DNA from: Clostridia bacterium | GTDB taxonomy: Bacteria; Bacillota; Clostridia; Christensenellales; CAG-314 | Direction: 5' to 3' | DNA length: 35,242 nucleotides | NCBI GenBank assembly: GCA_036654455.1 | Contig: JAVVRZ010000009.1 | Span: 1-35,242, forward strand | Shown here: positions 1 to 8,522 of the stretch, in pieces | How the letters are laid out: each line of letters opens with the position of its first letter | Position numbering within the stretch: the stretch's first letter is position 1 | Program-made: the position numbers and the translations under genes | The notes under the pieces: model-generated | What the model was told of the DNA's origin: nothing | The model's input: the letters and a program-made list of their open reading frames with translations, nothing else | The model's database searches: none

Positions 1-853
<853 letters not shown>

Positions 854-1219
854 AATCTGACTATTTTTAACATTGGTGTGAATATCACACCGCTGGCTAA
901 AATTCATTTTTGTTGTTTATTGACTGTGTTTTTTTAATTCTTGCTATTCTCTTTTCAAGCTACTGTGCTGTTTGAGGCAGTTTTGCCGACAGCCTTAATA
1001 TAATAACACCAGTATATTATCTTGTCAACGAATTTTAGCAAAATAATTAAAAAATTTTTGAAATATTTTGAAGAAAAGTTTTGTACGCCCTTTTGCCCTA
1101 AATTAAAGGTTTTAAGGCTGTTTTGACGGTTTTTGACGCCTGTAAAGGCATTTAAAAAAGATGTTGAGTTTGTAAAAATCATTTTTATAGTATATATCAT
1201 CTAATAGTAAAAAAATATA
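854..1219 (-). other. rRNA leader and upstream control region, no gene
   Basis: This 366-bp gap carries the 16S leader (about 140 nt from the predicted start near 993) and the upstream promoter DNA. The leader has a 7-bp hairpin at 875-891 (GGTGTGA/TCACACC, 3-nt loop), which may take part in precursor folding or processing. An 81-codon open frame across 955-1200 overlaps the promoter and looks like chance. Confidence 0.6.
1000..1028 (-). promoter_or_regulatory. rRNA operon promoter
   Basis: On the minus strand TTGACA (1028-1023) and TATTAT (1005-1000) are separated by exactly 17 bp, with AT-rich DNA upstream that could act as an UP element. Initiation would fall near 993 and give a leader of about 140 nt before mature 16S. 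Confidence 0.85.
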
Positions 1220-1900
1220 TTATTTTTTCGCTATAAGCTCCCACGGGGTAATTATGCCCAAAAGCTTGTCTTCCGGCTTGCCATATTCGGTTACAAACAG
1301 CATAGCTAGCTTGTCATTATGCTCGTAAGCCTTTTCAAAAATTGCTTGGGCTTGCAATAAGGAAGCGTCGTTATCTATAAAAGCGTAGTGTTTATCAATA
1401 TTTGTATATTCGGCAAGTTGACTGACAACGGTATCGGCTTCAATAGGTCTTTCGGTTTGAACTACATAAGAAAATATCGCCGATTTAGTAAGTACGCCTA
1501 TAACTCTACTATAATTAAGAATAGGCACGCTTGACAATCCTTTAAAATACATTGACTTGGCAAGCGGTAGCAGTTTGCTATCTTTTGAAGCCGTTAACAA
1601 TTCTTCGGTCTTAATACATATAGAATAACAATTTGTAGGGCAATCAATTAAATTTATAATTTTATCTAATAAATCAATGATGGCTTGCGAAGGCTCGATT
1701 AAATATTGCCCTTCGACCTTAGGGTTGTGAGATAAAACGTTTCTTACTTCTCTACAATAATTTAATTGTTCGTAATATTTCTTAAATTCTTGCGTGCGAG
1801 CCAAAAACATTACGCAATTATCTCTACCGCAGTTGTAATGCGTCTCTATTAAATTCTCTAATTTACTGTATTTATCTAAAAAATCAATAACTCTTGTCAT
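1220..1900 (-). CDS. CBS-pair protein with a HEPN-like N-terminal region
   Basis: The 226-residue protein has two CBS-type halves at roughly residues 95-225 (pattern 'LSSVPILN..RVIGVLTKSAIF' then 'KLLGIITPWELI'). CBS pairs usually bind adenine nucleotides and regulate a partner domain. The N-terminal 90 residues are helical and hold R53-N54-V-L-S-H58, an exact match to the RNxxxH motif of HEPN ribonuclease/toxin domains; this is motif-level evidence only. The start is supported by GGAGG five bases before ATG. It lies 12 bp after the rlmL-like gene and is probably co-transcribed with it. The CBS call is firm; nuclease activity is inference. The helical part could simply be a dimerisation segment. 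Confidence 0.75.
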   Translation of the reverse strand: MTRVIDFLDKYSKLENLIETHYNCGRDNCVMFLARTQEFKKYYEQLNYCREVRNVLSHNPKVEGQYLIEPSQAIIDLLDKIINLIDCPTNCYSICIKTEELLTASKDSKLLPLAKSMYFKGLSSVPILNYSRVIGVLTKSAIFSYVVQTERPIEADTVVSQLAEYTNIDKHYAFIDNDASLLQAQAIFEKAYEHNDKLAMLFVTEYGKPEDKLLGIITPWELIAKK

Positions 1901-1912
1901 ACTGCCTCCGTT

Positions 1913-3055
1913 TTAATCATTCTTAGCAATTTTTATAGGTTTGACCTTGCTAGGATAGGAATAGTAAGCGCATTGTATATTTGCATTATATAGCTTGCGA
2001 ACCTTGTCGGCTCTTTTGCCAAACTGTCGTTCAAAATTTTGGTCGCTAGTAAATAGATAAAAATTCCAATCGGGCAAGCGAGAATAAAGTTTGCCTAAAT
2101 CTTTATTTATTTGAATAATGTCCTCTACTTCGCCAACTCGTTGACCATAGGGAAGATTGCTTACCAACACTCCAAAACGAATGTCGCTAGTAAATTTGTT
2201 CATAGGCGCAACTTGCCAGTTAATATATTTGTCTACGCCGGCTTGTTTAGCGTGATAACGAGAAATGTCGATAGCCTCGCTACTGATATCGTAACCCGAA
2301 ATATCTACTCGCCTATCAAGCGTTTGCTTGTCTTGCGCTTCTTCTTTTGCCAAATCGTAACTCTTGTTGTCAAAAGTATGCCAGTGGCGGTAGTCGTAAT
2401 CTCTATACAGACCGGGAGCAATATTTAAGGCTCGCAAACAAGCCTCTATTGGAATAGTACCGCTACCGCAAAATAAATCTACTAATGTTTTGTCGGGATT
2501 ATAAATTGAAAAGTCAATTAAAGCGTTTGCCAGAGTTTCTTTCATAGGCGCTTGGTGAGATAACGTTCGATAGCCTCGCTTGTGAAGCCCTTCGCCCGTA
2601 GTGTCAAGGGTTATAACGGCATTGTCGCCTAGCAAGGCTATTTCTATCTTGTACCTTGAACCCGTCTCATTTAAGTTACATTTATAGCAGTCGTAAAGTT
2701 TGTTGATAATAGCTTTTTTTACAATAGAAGTAAGCGACTTAATTGCAAACAATTTGCTATTTATGCTTTTGCCATATACTAAAATTCTTGCGTCGACAGG
2801 CAAAATATCTTGCCAACAAAACGCATAGACATTGTCGTATACTTGGTCAAAGGTTTGAGCGTTAAACTCGGCTAGTTTAATTAGCACCCTTTCTCCGCTA
2901 CGCAAACACATATTAAGTCGGGCGATGTCTTCTTGCTCGCCGACAAGTTTAATTCTACCGTTATCTGCCTTTGCGTTAGGATAGCCTAAACGTTCTAGTT
3001 CTCTTTTTACTACGGATTCGACCCCGCTTGCCGAAGGAATAAATAAATCATACAT
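1913..3055 (-). CDS. rlmL: THUMP-domain class I RNA methyltransferase (RlmL/YpsC-like)
   Basis: Likely N2-guanine methyltransferase of 23S rRNA using S-adenosylmethionine. The N-terminal ferredoxin-like/THUMP part (about residues 1-150) is followed by a Rossmann methylase with the SAM loop LVDLFCGSGTIPIEA and the NPPY-class catalytic motif SNLPYGQ. The length, about 380 residues, fits the single-methylase Firmicutes form rather than the long E. coli RlmKL fusion. I choose ATG at 3055 (MYDLFIPSASG). The longer frame would start at a TTG that is itself part of the -35 box, and the family normally starts with this 'LF.PSASG'-like sequence. There is no ribosome binding site before this ATG. First gene of a two-gene unit with the CBS protein. 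Confidence 0.9.
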   Translation of the reverse strand: MYDLFIPSASGVESVVKRELERLGYPNAKADNGRIKLVGEQEDIARLNMCLRSGERVLIKLAEFNAQTFDQVYDNVYAFCWQDILPVDARILVYGKSINSKLFAIKSLTSIVKKAIINKLYDCYKCNLNETGSRYKIEIALLGDNAVITLDTTGEGLHKRGYRTLSHQAPMKETLANALIDFSIYNPDKTLVDLFCGSGTIPIEACLRALNIAPGLYRDYDYRHWHTFDNKSYDLAKEEAQDKQTLDRRVDISGYDISSEAIDISRYHAKQAGVDKYINWQVAPMNKFTSDIRFGVLVSNLPYGQRVGEVEDIIQINKDLGKLYSRLPDWNFYLFTSDQNFERQFGKRADKVRKLYNANIQCAYYSYPSKVKPIKIAKND

Positions 3056-3061
3056 AATTTG

Positions 3062-3091
3062 ATTATATCTTGTTTGTAGCCTTTTTGTCAA
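3062..3091 (-). promoter_or_regulatory. rlmL promoter, predicted leaderless start
   Basis: TTGACA (3091-3086), an 18-bp spacer and consensus TATAAT (3067-3062). Exactly 6 bp separate the -10 box from the ATG at 3055, so the canonical +1 is the A of the start codon. Confidence 0.75.
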
Positions 3092-3159
3092 CGCCTACAA
3101 AAATATATATTACTTTTATTCGCTAAGGGTTAACTATATATTGACTAGTTTCTTTCTGG

Positions 3160-3188
3160 TTGACATATTGAAAAAAATCAAGTACCCT
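3160..3188 (+). promoter_or_regulatory. Probable promoter of the bPH2-like gene
   Basis: TTGACA (3160-3165), a 17-bp spacer, then TACCCT (3183-3188, weak). The predicted +1 near 3195 falls at the start of the AAGGAG ribosome binding site, giving a leader of only about 14 nt. Confidence 0.45.
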
Positions 3189-3208
3189 ACTAAAAAGGAG
3201 AGTAAACT

Positions 3209-3751
3209 ATGAAAGAAATATTTGAGCAAATACTTGATAAAGATGAGGAAATAATAGAAATATTTAAACCTAACAAACGCAAGCTATATACTTCGACTTT
3301 GTTATTGAGTATTATTGCTATACTTGTTCCCGTTTTAGCTTGTCTACTACCTACGCTTATTTTGCGTCTTAATCTACTGTTATTACTTATACCTATTGGC
3401 GTATTTATTGTTGGATTAACTTTAACCTTAGTTTTTTTAAATATCTATTACAACAACTTATATTACGCTTATACCGACAAACGCTTAATTACTCGTACGG
3501 GCGTATTCGGCATTGATTACCGTTTTTTGGTAATTGATAGTATTGGCGCAACTAATGTTTATGTCAGTTTAATCGACAAGTTAGTAGCTAGAAACACCGG
3601 CTCGCTTATGTTTGGCAGTATGTCAAGTCCGCTGATTAATTCGGGAGATGGCGCAAACTCTGGTTACCGCTTTAACCACATCGTCGCCCCTTATGAGATG
3701 TACAAAAAGATTAAAGCCGTTATAGACCAAAGTAAAAACGCCAAACTTTAA
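3209..3751 (+). CDS. Membrane protein with bacterial PH-like domain (bPH2/YdbS type)
   Basis: 180 residues. A short acidic N-terminus is followed by two hydrophobic helices (about 28-50 and 54-78), then a soluble domain with the pattern 'YAYTDKRLITRTGVFGIDYRFLVIDSIGATNVYVSLIDKL'. This is typical of bacterial PH (DUF304/YdbS) domains, where 'T.kRl..r.G.' opens the first strands. It probably sits in the cytoplasmic membrane; the family's biochemical role is not established. AAGGAG lies 8 bases before ATG. It is a single plus-strand gene between minus-strand operons and ends at a long bidirectional terminator. Confidence 0.75.
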   Translation: MKEIFEQILDKDEEIIEIFKPNKRKLYTSTLLLSIIAILVPVLACLLPTLILRLNLLLLLIPIGVFIVGLTLTLVFLNIYYNNLYYAYTDKRLITRTGVFGIDYRFLVIDSIGATNVYVSLIDKLVARNTGSLMFGSMSSPLINSGDGANSGYRFNHIVAPYEMYKKIKAVIDQSKNAKL

Positions 3752-3793
3752 TATAATAACGACTTGTGACTTAAATAAAACAATTTTATCCAA

Positions 3794-3828
3794 AAATAAA
3801 GGACAATTTATCAAATTGTCCTTTATTT
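3794..3828. terminator. Bidirectional terminator hairpin
   Basis: Perfect 16-bp stem (3794-3809 with 3813-3828) and a 3-nt loop, between the converging bPH2-like and gtrA-like genes. AT-rich flanks allow termination from both sides. Confidence 0.85.
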
Positions 3829-3847
3829 GTTTATAAGTTTATTATAA

Positions 3848-4387
3848 TTATTTAAGGTTATCTTTGGTTTGATTAATAATATCTTCTTGCTTAATTTCGT
3901 CTTGTTTAAGTTCTTGATTTGTTTCTTCTTGACTAGATAATTTTGCCTGTTGCTTTTTTGCAAGGTCGTTAGTGTTTATGCTTTTGCCAAACACGAAGAA
4001 ACGACATACAAGATATTCTGTCGCCATATTTACAATCATTGTAAGTATAAGCACAAGATATTCGTTCCAACCTATTCGAGTTAAAGCTATGCCCCACCAA
4101 ATTGAAAGCGGGGTAAACACGCAGTAATAGGCAAATACTTTAAGCATAGCTATTGGAATATTATTTGCCGACTTAAAAGTAAACTTGCGATTAAAAGTAA
4201 AATTCCATATTACTGAAAGCACAAGGGCTATAAAATAATTTGGCCCATACTTAGCGTCGAGGGCAAAACTCGGCCAAACAACAAGTTCGTTAAGCAAAGT
4301 AAAGCTAACCATCTGTATAACGCCTGCCGACGCCGAAAACAATACAAATTTAAGGACTTGCAAAAAGTCTTCTTTTTTAGTCGCCAT
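3848..4387 (-). CDS. GtrA-family membrane protein
   Basis: 179 residues with four predicted membrane helices in the first 135. The layout is characteristic of GtrA: 'LKFVLFSASAGVIQMVSF' in helix 1, then 'SVIWNFTFNRKFTFK' between helices 2 and 3. GtrA proteins are thought to help move lipid-linked sugars across the membrane for surface-glycan decoration. The last 40 residues are a Gln/Glu/Lys-rich cytoplasmic tail. It is the third gene of the nadD-rsfS unit, 6 bp after rsfS, with AAGGAC in the end of rsfS as a weak ribosome binding site. No glycosyltransferase is adjacent, so the substrate is unknown. Confidence 0.85.
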   Translation of the reverse strand: MATKKEDFLQVLKFVLFSASAGVIQMVSFTLLNELVVWPSFALDAKYGPNYFIALVLSVIWNFTFNRKFTFKSANNIPIAMLKVFAYYCVFTPLSIWWGIALTRIGWNEYLVLILTMIVNMATEYLVCRFFVFGKSINTNDLAKKQQAKLSSQEETNQELKQDEIKQEDIINQTKDNLK

Positions 4388-4393
4388 AATTAA

Positions 4394-4738
4394 TTAGTCC
4401 TTGTAATCTAATACGTTGTTGCCGTTATTCCATAATTTGTCAAGTTGATAAACTTCTCGAATATCGCTATGAAAAATATGCACGACTACGTCTTGATAGT
4501 CTAAGCAGACCCACTTGCCTTCGCTAAGCCCTTCTTTGTGCTTAGGAAATATTTGCTCTTGCTCTAAACTTTCTTCTAAGTGTTCGGTGATTGCCTTAAC
4601 CTGAGGGGCGGACTTGCCCGAACAAATTACAAAGTAGTCGGCAATGTCGCTCATACCCTTAATTTGTACGATTTTAATCTTCTCGGCTTTTTTGTCGCAC
4701 AGAAGGGCGCAGATTTTTTTTGTTAATTCCTTGCTCAT
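4394..4738 (-). CDS. rsfS: Ribosomal silencing factor RsfS (Iojap family)
   Basis: 114 residues, the usual family length. Recognisable core: 'KIVQIKGMSDIADYFVICSGKSAPQVKAI' and 'EGLSEGKWVCLDYQDVVVHIF'. RsfS binds uL14 on the 50S subunit and blocks subunit joining when nutrients are short. The ATG overlaps the stop of the preceding nadD-yqeK gene (ATGA), and its AAGGAG lies inside that gene's last codons, so the two are translationally coupled. The nadD, yqeK, rsfS order is a common Firmicutes arrangement. Confidence 0.95.
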   Translation of the reverse strand: MSKELTKKICALLCDKKAEKIKIVQIKGMSDIADYFVICSGKSAPQVKAITEHLEESLEQEQIFPKHKEGLSEGKWVCLDYQDVVVHIFHSDIREVYQLDKLWNNGNNVLDYKD

Positions 4739-5841
4739 ATTTTCTCCTTTAAATAGTATTCTATGGCTTGTTGAGTAAAAATACCTAACTGATTGGTCTT
4801 GCGCAAAGTCGCTTCGACAGCTTCTTTAAAGACATTTACAAAAGTTTGGTCAAGAGTGTTAGCAAAAAGATGCTTGGTTGGATATTCTCTTGACTCTTCA
4901 ACCTTATCGGCAATATAGACGACCTTGTCTAGCTGAGTCATATTTGCCCTTGCAGTGGTATGATATTTAATAGCGTCAAGAATTTCTTGGTCGGTTATTC
5001 CATAATCTACCCTAGCTACTATTGCGCCTAATTCGGCGTGAACTACTTTTGCCGAACAATTATTTGGGTTGGTAAAACCGTATTTTTTCCATTCGTCTTG
5101 GCTGATGTTCTTAGCGCAGTCGTGCAAAGCGCAGGCTAAAAATACCCTTTCTTTCTCGATATTAGAGGGCAAAGATAAACCCGCAATAGTTGTGAAGAAG
5201 CTGTGCAAATACCGCTCTTGGTCTAAATTACGCCGTAATTTTGCCATTTTTGGAGCGTAAGAAGCGTATAGGTTGTTATCTTTAATATATTTATCGACTT
5301 GACTTGAAACTAAGTCTTGCGGTAAATTAAATTGGTAGGCTACTCGTATTCTTGTTGAAGAAATGTCGTTTGCAACCATATTGACCTTGACTATTCTCGC
5401 ATTAAATTGTTGTTTAATTCTTTCGATATTTGCATCTAAATCGATATCGCTTCTGCCGACTACGGCAAGCGTAGCTATGTCGGCGATTTGCTGGGGAAAA
5501 CGCCATAAGGCAAAATCTCGCAAGCTGTCGCCCCCTATAATTAGATATAATTCGTCGCCGGGGAATAATTTAATATAGTGTTTGAGAGTAAGCAAAGTGT
5601 AACTCTGCCCTCGTTTGTTCATCTCATAATAGTCAATTATAACCTTGTCAATTTCGCTAAACGCAAGTTCGGTTAAAGCTTTGCGGTGTCTTTTTGGAGT
5701 ATCGGTCGTCTTGTGAGGCGGATTACCGCAAGGCAAAACAAAGACCTTGTCAAGACATAGTTGAGAAATAGAGCAAAGCAACATTTCTTTGTGAGCGTTG
5801 TGAGGCGGAGCAAAAGTCCCGCCGAAAATACCTATCTTCAT
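4735..5841 (-). CDS. nadD-yqeK: Fused NadD nicotinate-nucleotide adenylyltransferase and YqeK-like HD phosphohydrolase
   Basis: About 368 residues from ATG 5841 (MKIGIFGGTFAPPHNAH). Residues 1-190 are NadD, which makes nicotinate adenine dinucleotide: it has the nucleotidyltransferase signature GGTFAPPHNAH and the closing 'NDISSTRIRVAY' (ISSTxIR). Residues about 200-368 are an HD domain with metal-binding residues in 'RYLHSFFTT', 'ALHDCAKN' (the HD pair), 'VVHAELGA', 'IKYHTTAR' and 'VVYIADKVEE'. This matches YqeK, a symmetrical Ap4A hydrolase. In many relatives these are two adjacent genes; here they are one continuous frame. There is no ribosome binding site at this ATG, while a promoter ends 6 bp before it. 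Leads the unit with rsfS and gtrA. Confidence 0.92.
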   Translation of the reverse strand: MKIGIFGGTFAPPHNAHKEMLLCSISQLCLDKVFVLPCGNPPHKTTDTPKRHRKALTELAFSEIDKVIIDYYEMNKRGQSYTLLTLKHYIKLFPGDELYLIIGGDSLRDFALWRFPQQIADIATLAVVGRSDIDLDANIERIKQQFNARIVKVNMVANDISSTRIRVAYQFNLPQDLVSSQVDKYIKDNNLYASYAPKMAKLRRNLDQERYLHSFFTTIAGLSLPSNIEKERVFLACALHDCAKNISQDEWKKYGFTNPNNCSAKVVHAELGAIVARVDYGITDQEILDAIKYHTTARANMTQLDKVVYIADKVEESREYPTKHLFANTLDQTFVNVFKEAVEATLRKTNQLGIFTQQAIEYYLKEKI

Positions 5842-5847
5842 AATTAT

Positions 5848-5876
5848 ATTATACACCAAAAATTAGTTGTAATCAA
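5848..5876 (-). promoter_or_regulatory. nadD promoter, predicted leaderless start
   Basis: TTGATT (5876-5871), 17-bp spacer, consensus TATAAT (5853-5848), then 6 bp to the ATG at 5841. The predicted +1 is the first base of the start codon. Confidence 0.7.
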
Positions 5877-6028
5877 CCCCTTTTACAAAACAAAACTTTT
5901 GGAGTTTTTATAAACAATTACTTTTAATTATTCTTTTGAACATTTTTTAAAAGTCTAAGCGACAAGCTAATCTAAAATTTTGGCTAAAATATTAGATTAA
6001 ATACCTCAAAAATGTCAATAATTTAACT

Positions 6029-6805
6029 ATGTCAAAAATGTCTAACACTTTATTAATATCAATAGGTTTATTTTTCCTATTATTTACTTGGTTTTATTTT
6101 TACACCGTCGTAGCTTGGTTATCGGCGTTATGCGCAGGCGTCGTGTCAATGGTATTTGCGGTAATTTTTTATAAATTAAGCTCTATTTCTAACAAAAAAG
6201 AACTTAGTAAAAAGCAAAAGCAAGAAAAAACTGCGCTTTCTACCTATCTAGCCTTAAACGAATGCGACTTTTTTAAACAAATTTACATCAAGTCGGGATA
6301 CGCTGTCGAAGAAATAGAGAATGACTTTATCGCAACAAAACAAGAAAAAATCTTAATTTGTCAAAGATTTGAAATTGAGCAACTTAGCCCTACAAAAGTG
6401 GCTGGTTGCATAAAATTGAGTAAAAAGGTCGAGGCTAACAAGGTCGTAATTTTTTGTTCGACGGCTTCGGCTCAAACGCTTTCCTTTGTAAAAGCTAATC
6501 AAAACATTTGCGTTATTGTATTGCTTGAAGAAGTATATACCTTGCTAAAAACTCATAATATGTTGCCCGAATTAGATAAAAAAATAAAAATTACTCAAAA
6601 AAATGCCTTGCTTTGCAACTTATTTACAAGAACAAAAGCAAGGTTTTATTTCATTTCTAGCGTCGGGCTTGTGGCGACTTCGTTTTTAAGTTTTTTTCCT
6701 ATTTACGCTTTAATTAGTTCGACAATACTATTTTTAATGGGTTTGTACGCTAAATTTAACAAAAAATACAATTATTATGAAAGTTATCCGTTAAATTTAA
6801 CTTAA
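6029..6805 (+). CDS. Unknown membrane-anchored protein, possible degenerate restriction-endonuclease-like fold
   Basis: 258 residues. Two N-terminal hydrophobic helices (about 8-28 and 30-50), a Lys/Glu/Gln-rich linker, a soluble domain (about 75-195), and two more helices near 210-245. The soluble part, 'GYAVEEIENDFIATKQEKILICQRFEIE' and 'KVVIFCSTASAQTLSFVKAN', recalls the Mrr-like order (GYxVE...D...xQxK...fT..A..fa). The catalytic pattern is not intact, so any nuclease role is doubtful. I do not recognise the family. No ribosome binding site precedes the ATG; a -10-like AATAAT ends 6 bp before it, with no convincing -35. It splits the usually contiguous obgE-yhbY-nadD cluster and faces the opposite way. 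Confidence 0.6.
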   Translation: MSKMSNTLLISIGLFFLLFTWFYFYTVVAWLSALCAGVVSMVFAVIFYKLSSISNKKELSKKQKQEKTALSTYLALNECDFFKQIYIKSGYAVEEIENDFIATKQEKILICQRFEIEQLSPTKVAGCIKLSKKVEANKVVIFCSTASAQTLSFVKANQNICVIVLLEEVYTLLKTHNMLPELDKKIKITQKNALLCNLFTRTKARFYFISSVGLVATSFLSFFPIYALISSTILFLMGLYAKFNKKYNYYESYPLNLT

Positions 6806-6899
6806 ACAGCGTAAGTTTGCTACTAATTTAACCAAAAATTTTAGCAATATTTAGTTTAAATCTACAAATAAAATGTAAATCTAATTTGTTATAGACCGT

Positions 6900-7226
6900 T
6901 TATTTTCTTAAAGGTTGCTTTGCGCCACGCCTAGAATTAAGCAAATGCTCAAATTCTTTCTTCTCGGTAAATTTGTAAAGCACAATTTTATTGCCTATTT
7001 GTTGAACGCATTCGCATTCGGTTAGCTTGCAAATTTGCTCTATTAAGGTAGCCTTATCGACTTCGCAAGCCTTTAAGACACTTACTTTTGCAAGTTCGTT
7101 ATGAAATAAAGTTGTCTTTATCTCCTCAATAATGTTATCGGCGATACCATTCTTGCCAATATTAATGTTCGGTTTGATACCGTTTGCTATACTGCGTAGC
7201 GTACTTCTTTCTTTTGCTGTTAACAT
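6900..7226 (-). CDS. yhbY: YhbY/CRM-domain RNA-binding protein
   Basis: 108 residues, nearly all one CRM (CRS1-YhbY) domain: 'LTAKERSTLRSIANGIKPNINIGKNGI' with the GKNG-type loop that mimics the GxxG RNA-binding motif. It associates with pre-50S particles during ribosome assembly. The start lies 3 bp after the obgE stop, with GGAG inside the obgE end, so it is coupled to obgE. The basic tail 'SRRGAKQPLRK' may add RNA contacts. Confidence 0.93.
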   Translation of the reverse strand: MLTAKERSTLRSIANGIKPNINIGKNGIADNIIEEIKTTLFHNELAKVSVLKACEVDKATLIEQICKLTECECVQQIGNKIVLYKFTEKKEFEHLLNSRRGAKQPLRK

Positions 7227-7229
7227 TTT

Positions 7230-8495
7230 TTACTCCATATATTCAAATTCTATTTCACCGATTACAACAGTGTCGCCTTCTTGCATACCCTTAGCTTTAA
7301 GCTGGTCGATTATGCCTTTCTTTTTAATAATTGTTTGGAAATATCTAAAACTTTCGGTGTCGTCTAAATAAATTTTACGAGCTATGTCTTTGACAAAACC
7401 GCCGACAACTTCGTAAATGCCTTCGCCTCGTGAAACGACTTCAAATTGATTGATGTCGCATTGCTCAATCTCATAGGGCTCGAATTGCAACGGCTCGACC
7501 TTAGGCAAAGTGTCAAGTTTGGCTACGATTGCGTCAAGTAAGGGTTTGATCCCCTCGTGAATTAGCGCCATAGCTGGGTAAATCTTATATTTTTTACCAT
7601 ATTTTTGGCAAAACAACTCGTAATTTTGGTCGGCGCAAGGCATATCCATTTTGTTTGCGACCACAATTTGAGGTAATTTTGACAAATATTTGCTGTAAGA
7701 CTTTAATTCGTTGTTAATTTTTTTAAAGTCTTCTATCGGCTCTCGTTCTTCGCTACCCGAAATATCTACAACGTGAACAAGCAATCTTACACGCTCTATG
7801 TGGCGTAAAAAGTCGTGTCCTAAACCTAGTCCATCGCTAGCGCCCTCGATTAAGCCGGGTATGTCGGCGACAACAAAAGTGTCGTCGTAATGTTTAACCA
7901 CGCCTAAGTTGGGACTTAAAGTAGTAAAAGGATAATTTGCAATCTTGGGAGTAGCGTTGCTTATTACCGAAAGCAAGGTAGATTTGCCAACGTTTGGAAA
8001 GCCTATTAAGCCCACGTCGGCTATTGTTTTTAGTTCGAGGGTTATTTCAATCTCGGGGGTTATTACTCCGTTTTGGGCAAAATGAGGGGCTTGTCTACGA
8101 GAATTTGCATAGTGATAGTTGCCCCTACCGCCTTTTCCGCCCTTGTAGATTGTTGTCCTTTGACCATCGGCAAACATATCGGCTATAATGCGCTCTGTTT
8201 CAAAATCTTTAACAACTGTGCCTACTGGAACTTTAATTACTAGGTCTTCTCCGCCTCGTCCAAACTTCTTATTGCCCGAACCATTCTCGCCGTTACTAGC
8301 TTTAAAATGCTTCTTATGGGCAAAGTCGTTAAGAGTGTTTAGCGAATGAGTAGCTTCAAATATAACGTCGCCGCCTCGTCCTCCGTCGCCTCCGTCAGGC
8401 CCGCCGTTTGGAACAAATTTCTCGGTGTGGAAAGCTACGCTACCGTTGCCACCGTCGCCACTCTTTAAAAATATCTTTACCTTATCAACAAACAT
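7230..8495 (-). CDS. obgE: Obg GTPase
   Basis: 421 residues. N-terminal glycine-rich Obg fold (1-158, 'SGDGGNGSVAFHTEKFVPNGGPDGG'-type start), then a GTPase domain with GFPNVGKST (G1), DIPGLIEG (G3) and NKMD (G4). A C-terminal OCT domain (about 345-421, 'FEVVSRGEGIYEVVGGFV') is typical of Gram-positive Obg. Essential GTPase in 50S maturation and the stringent response. AAGGAG lies six bases before ATG. It follows nth by 27 bp and is tightly linked to yhbY. Confidence 0.97.
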   Translation of the reverse strand: MFVDKVKIFLKSGDGGNGSVAFHTEKFVPNGGPDGGDGGRGGDVIFEATHSLNTLNDFAHKKHFKASNGENGSGNKKFGRGGEDLVIKVPVGTVVKDFETERIIADMFADGQRTTIYKGGKGGRGNYHYANSRRQAPHFAQNGVITPEIEITLELKTIADVGLIGFPNVGKSTLLSVISNATPKIANYPFTTLSPNLGVVKHYDDTFVVADIPGLIEGASDGLGLGHDFLRHIERVRLLVHVVDISGSEEREPIEDFKKINNELKSYSKYLSKLPQIVVANKMDMPCADQNYELFCQKYGKKYKIYPAMALIHEGIKPLLDAIVAKLDTLPKVEPLQFEPYEIEQCDINQFEVVSRGEGIYEVVGGFVKDIARKIYLDDTESFRYFQTIIKKKGIIDQLKAKGMQEGDTVVIGEIEFEYME

Positions 8496-8522
8496 AATTT
8501 CTCCTTGAAAAATAATTCTACA

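Noticed and set aside
955..1200. 81-codon minus-strand open frame upstream of 16S
   Set aside because: Runs across the rRNA promoter, has no ribosome binding site and has low-complexity AT-driven composition.
2111..2428. 105-codon plus-strand frame
   Set aside because: Antisense to the methyltransferase, whose own frame has clear domain motifs; no ribosome binding site.
3056..3091. 12-residue N-terminal extension of the RlmL-like protein
   Set aside because: Its TTG start is part of the -35 hexamer and the extension would cover the promoter.
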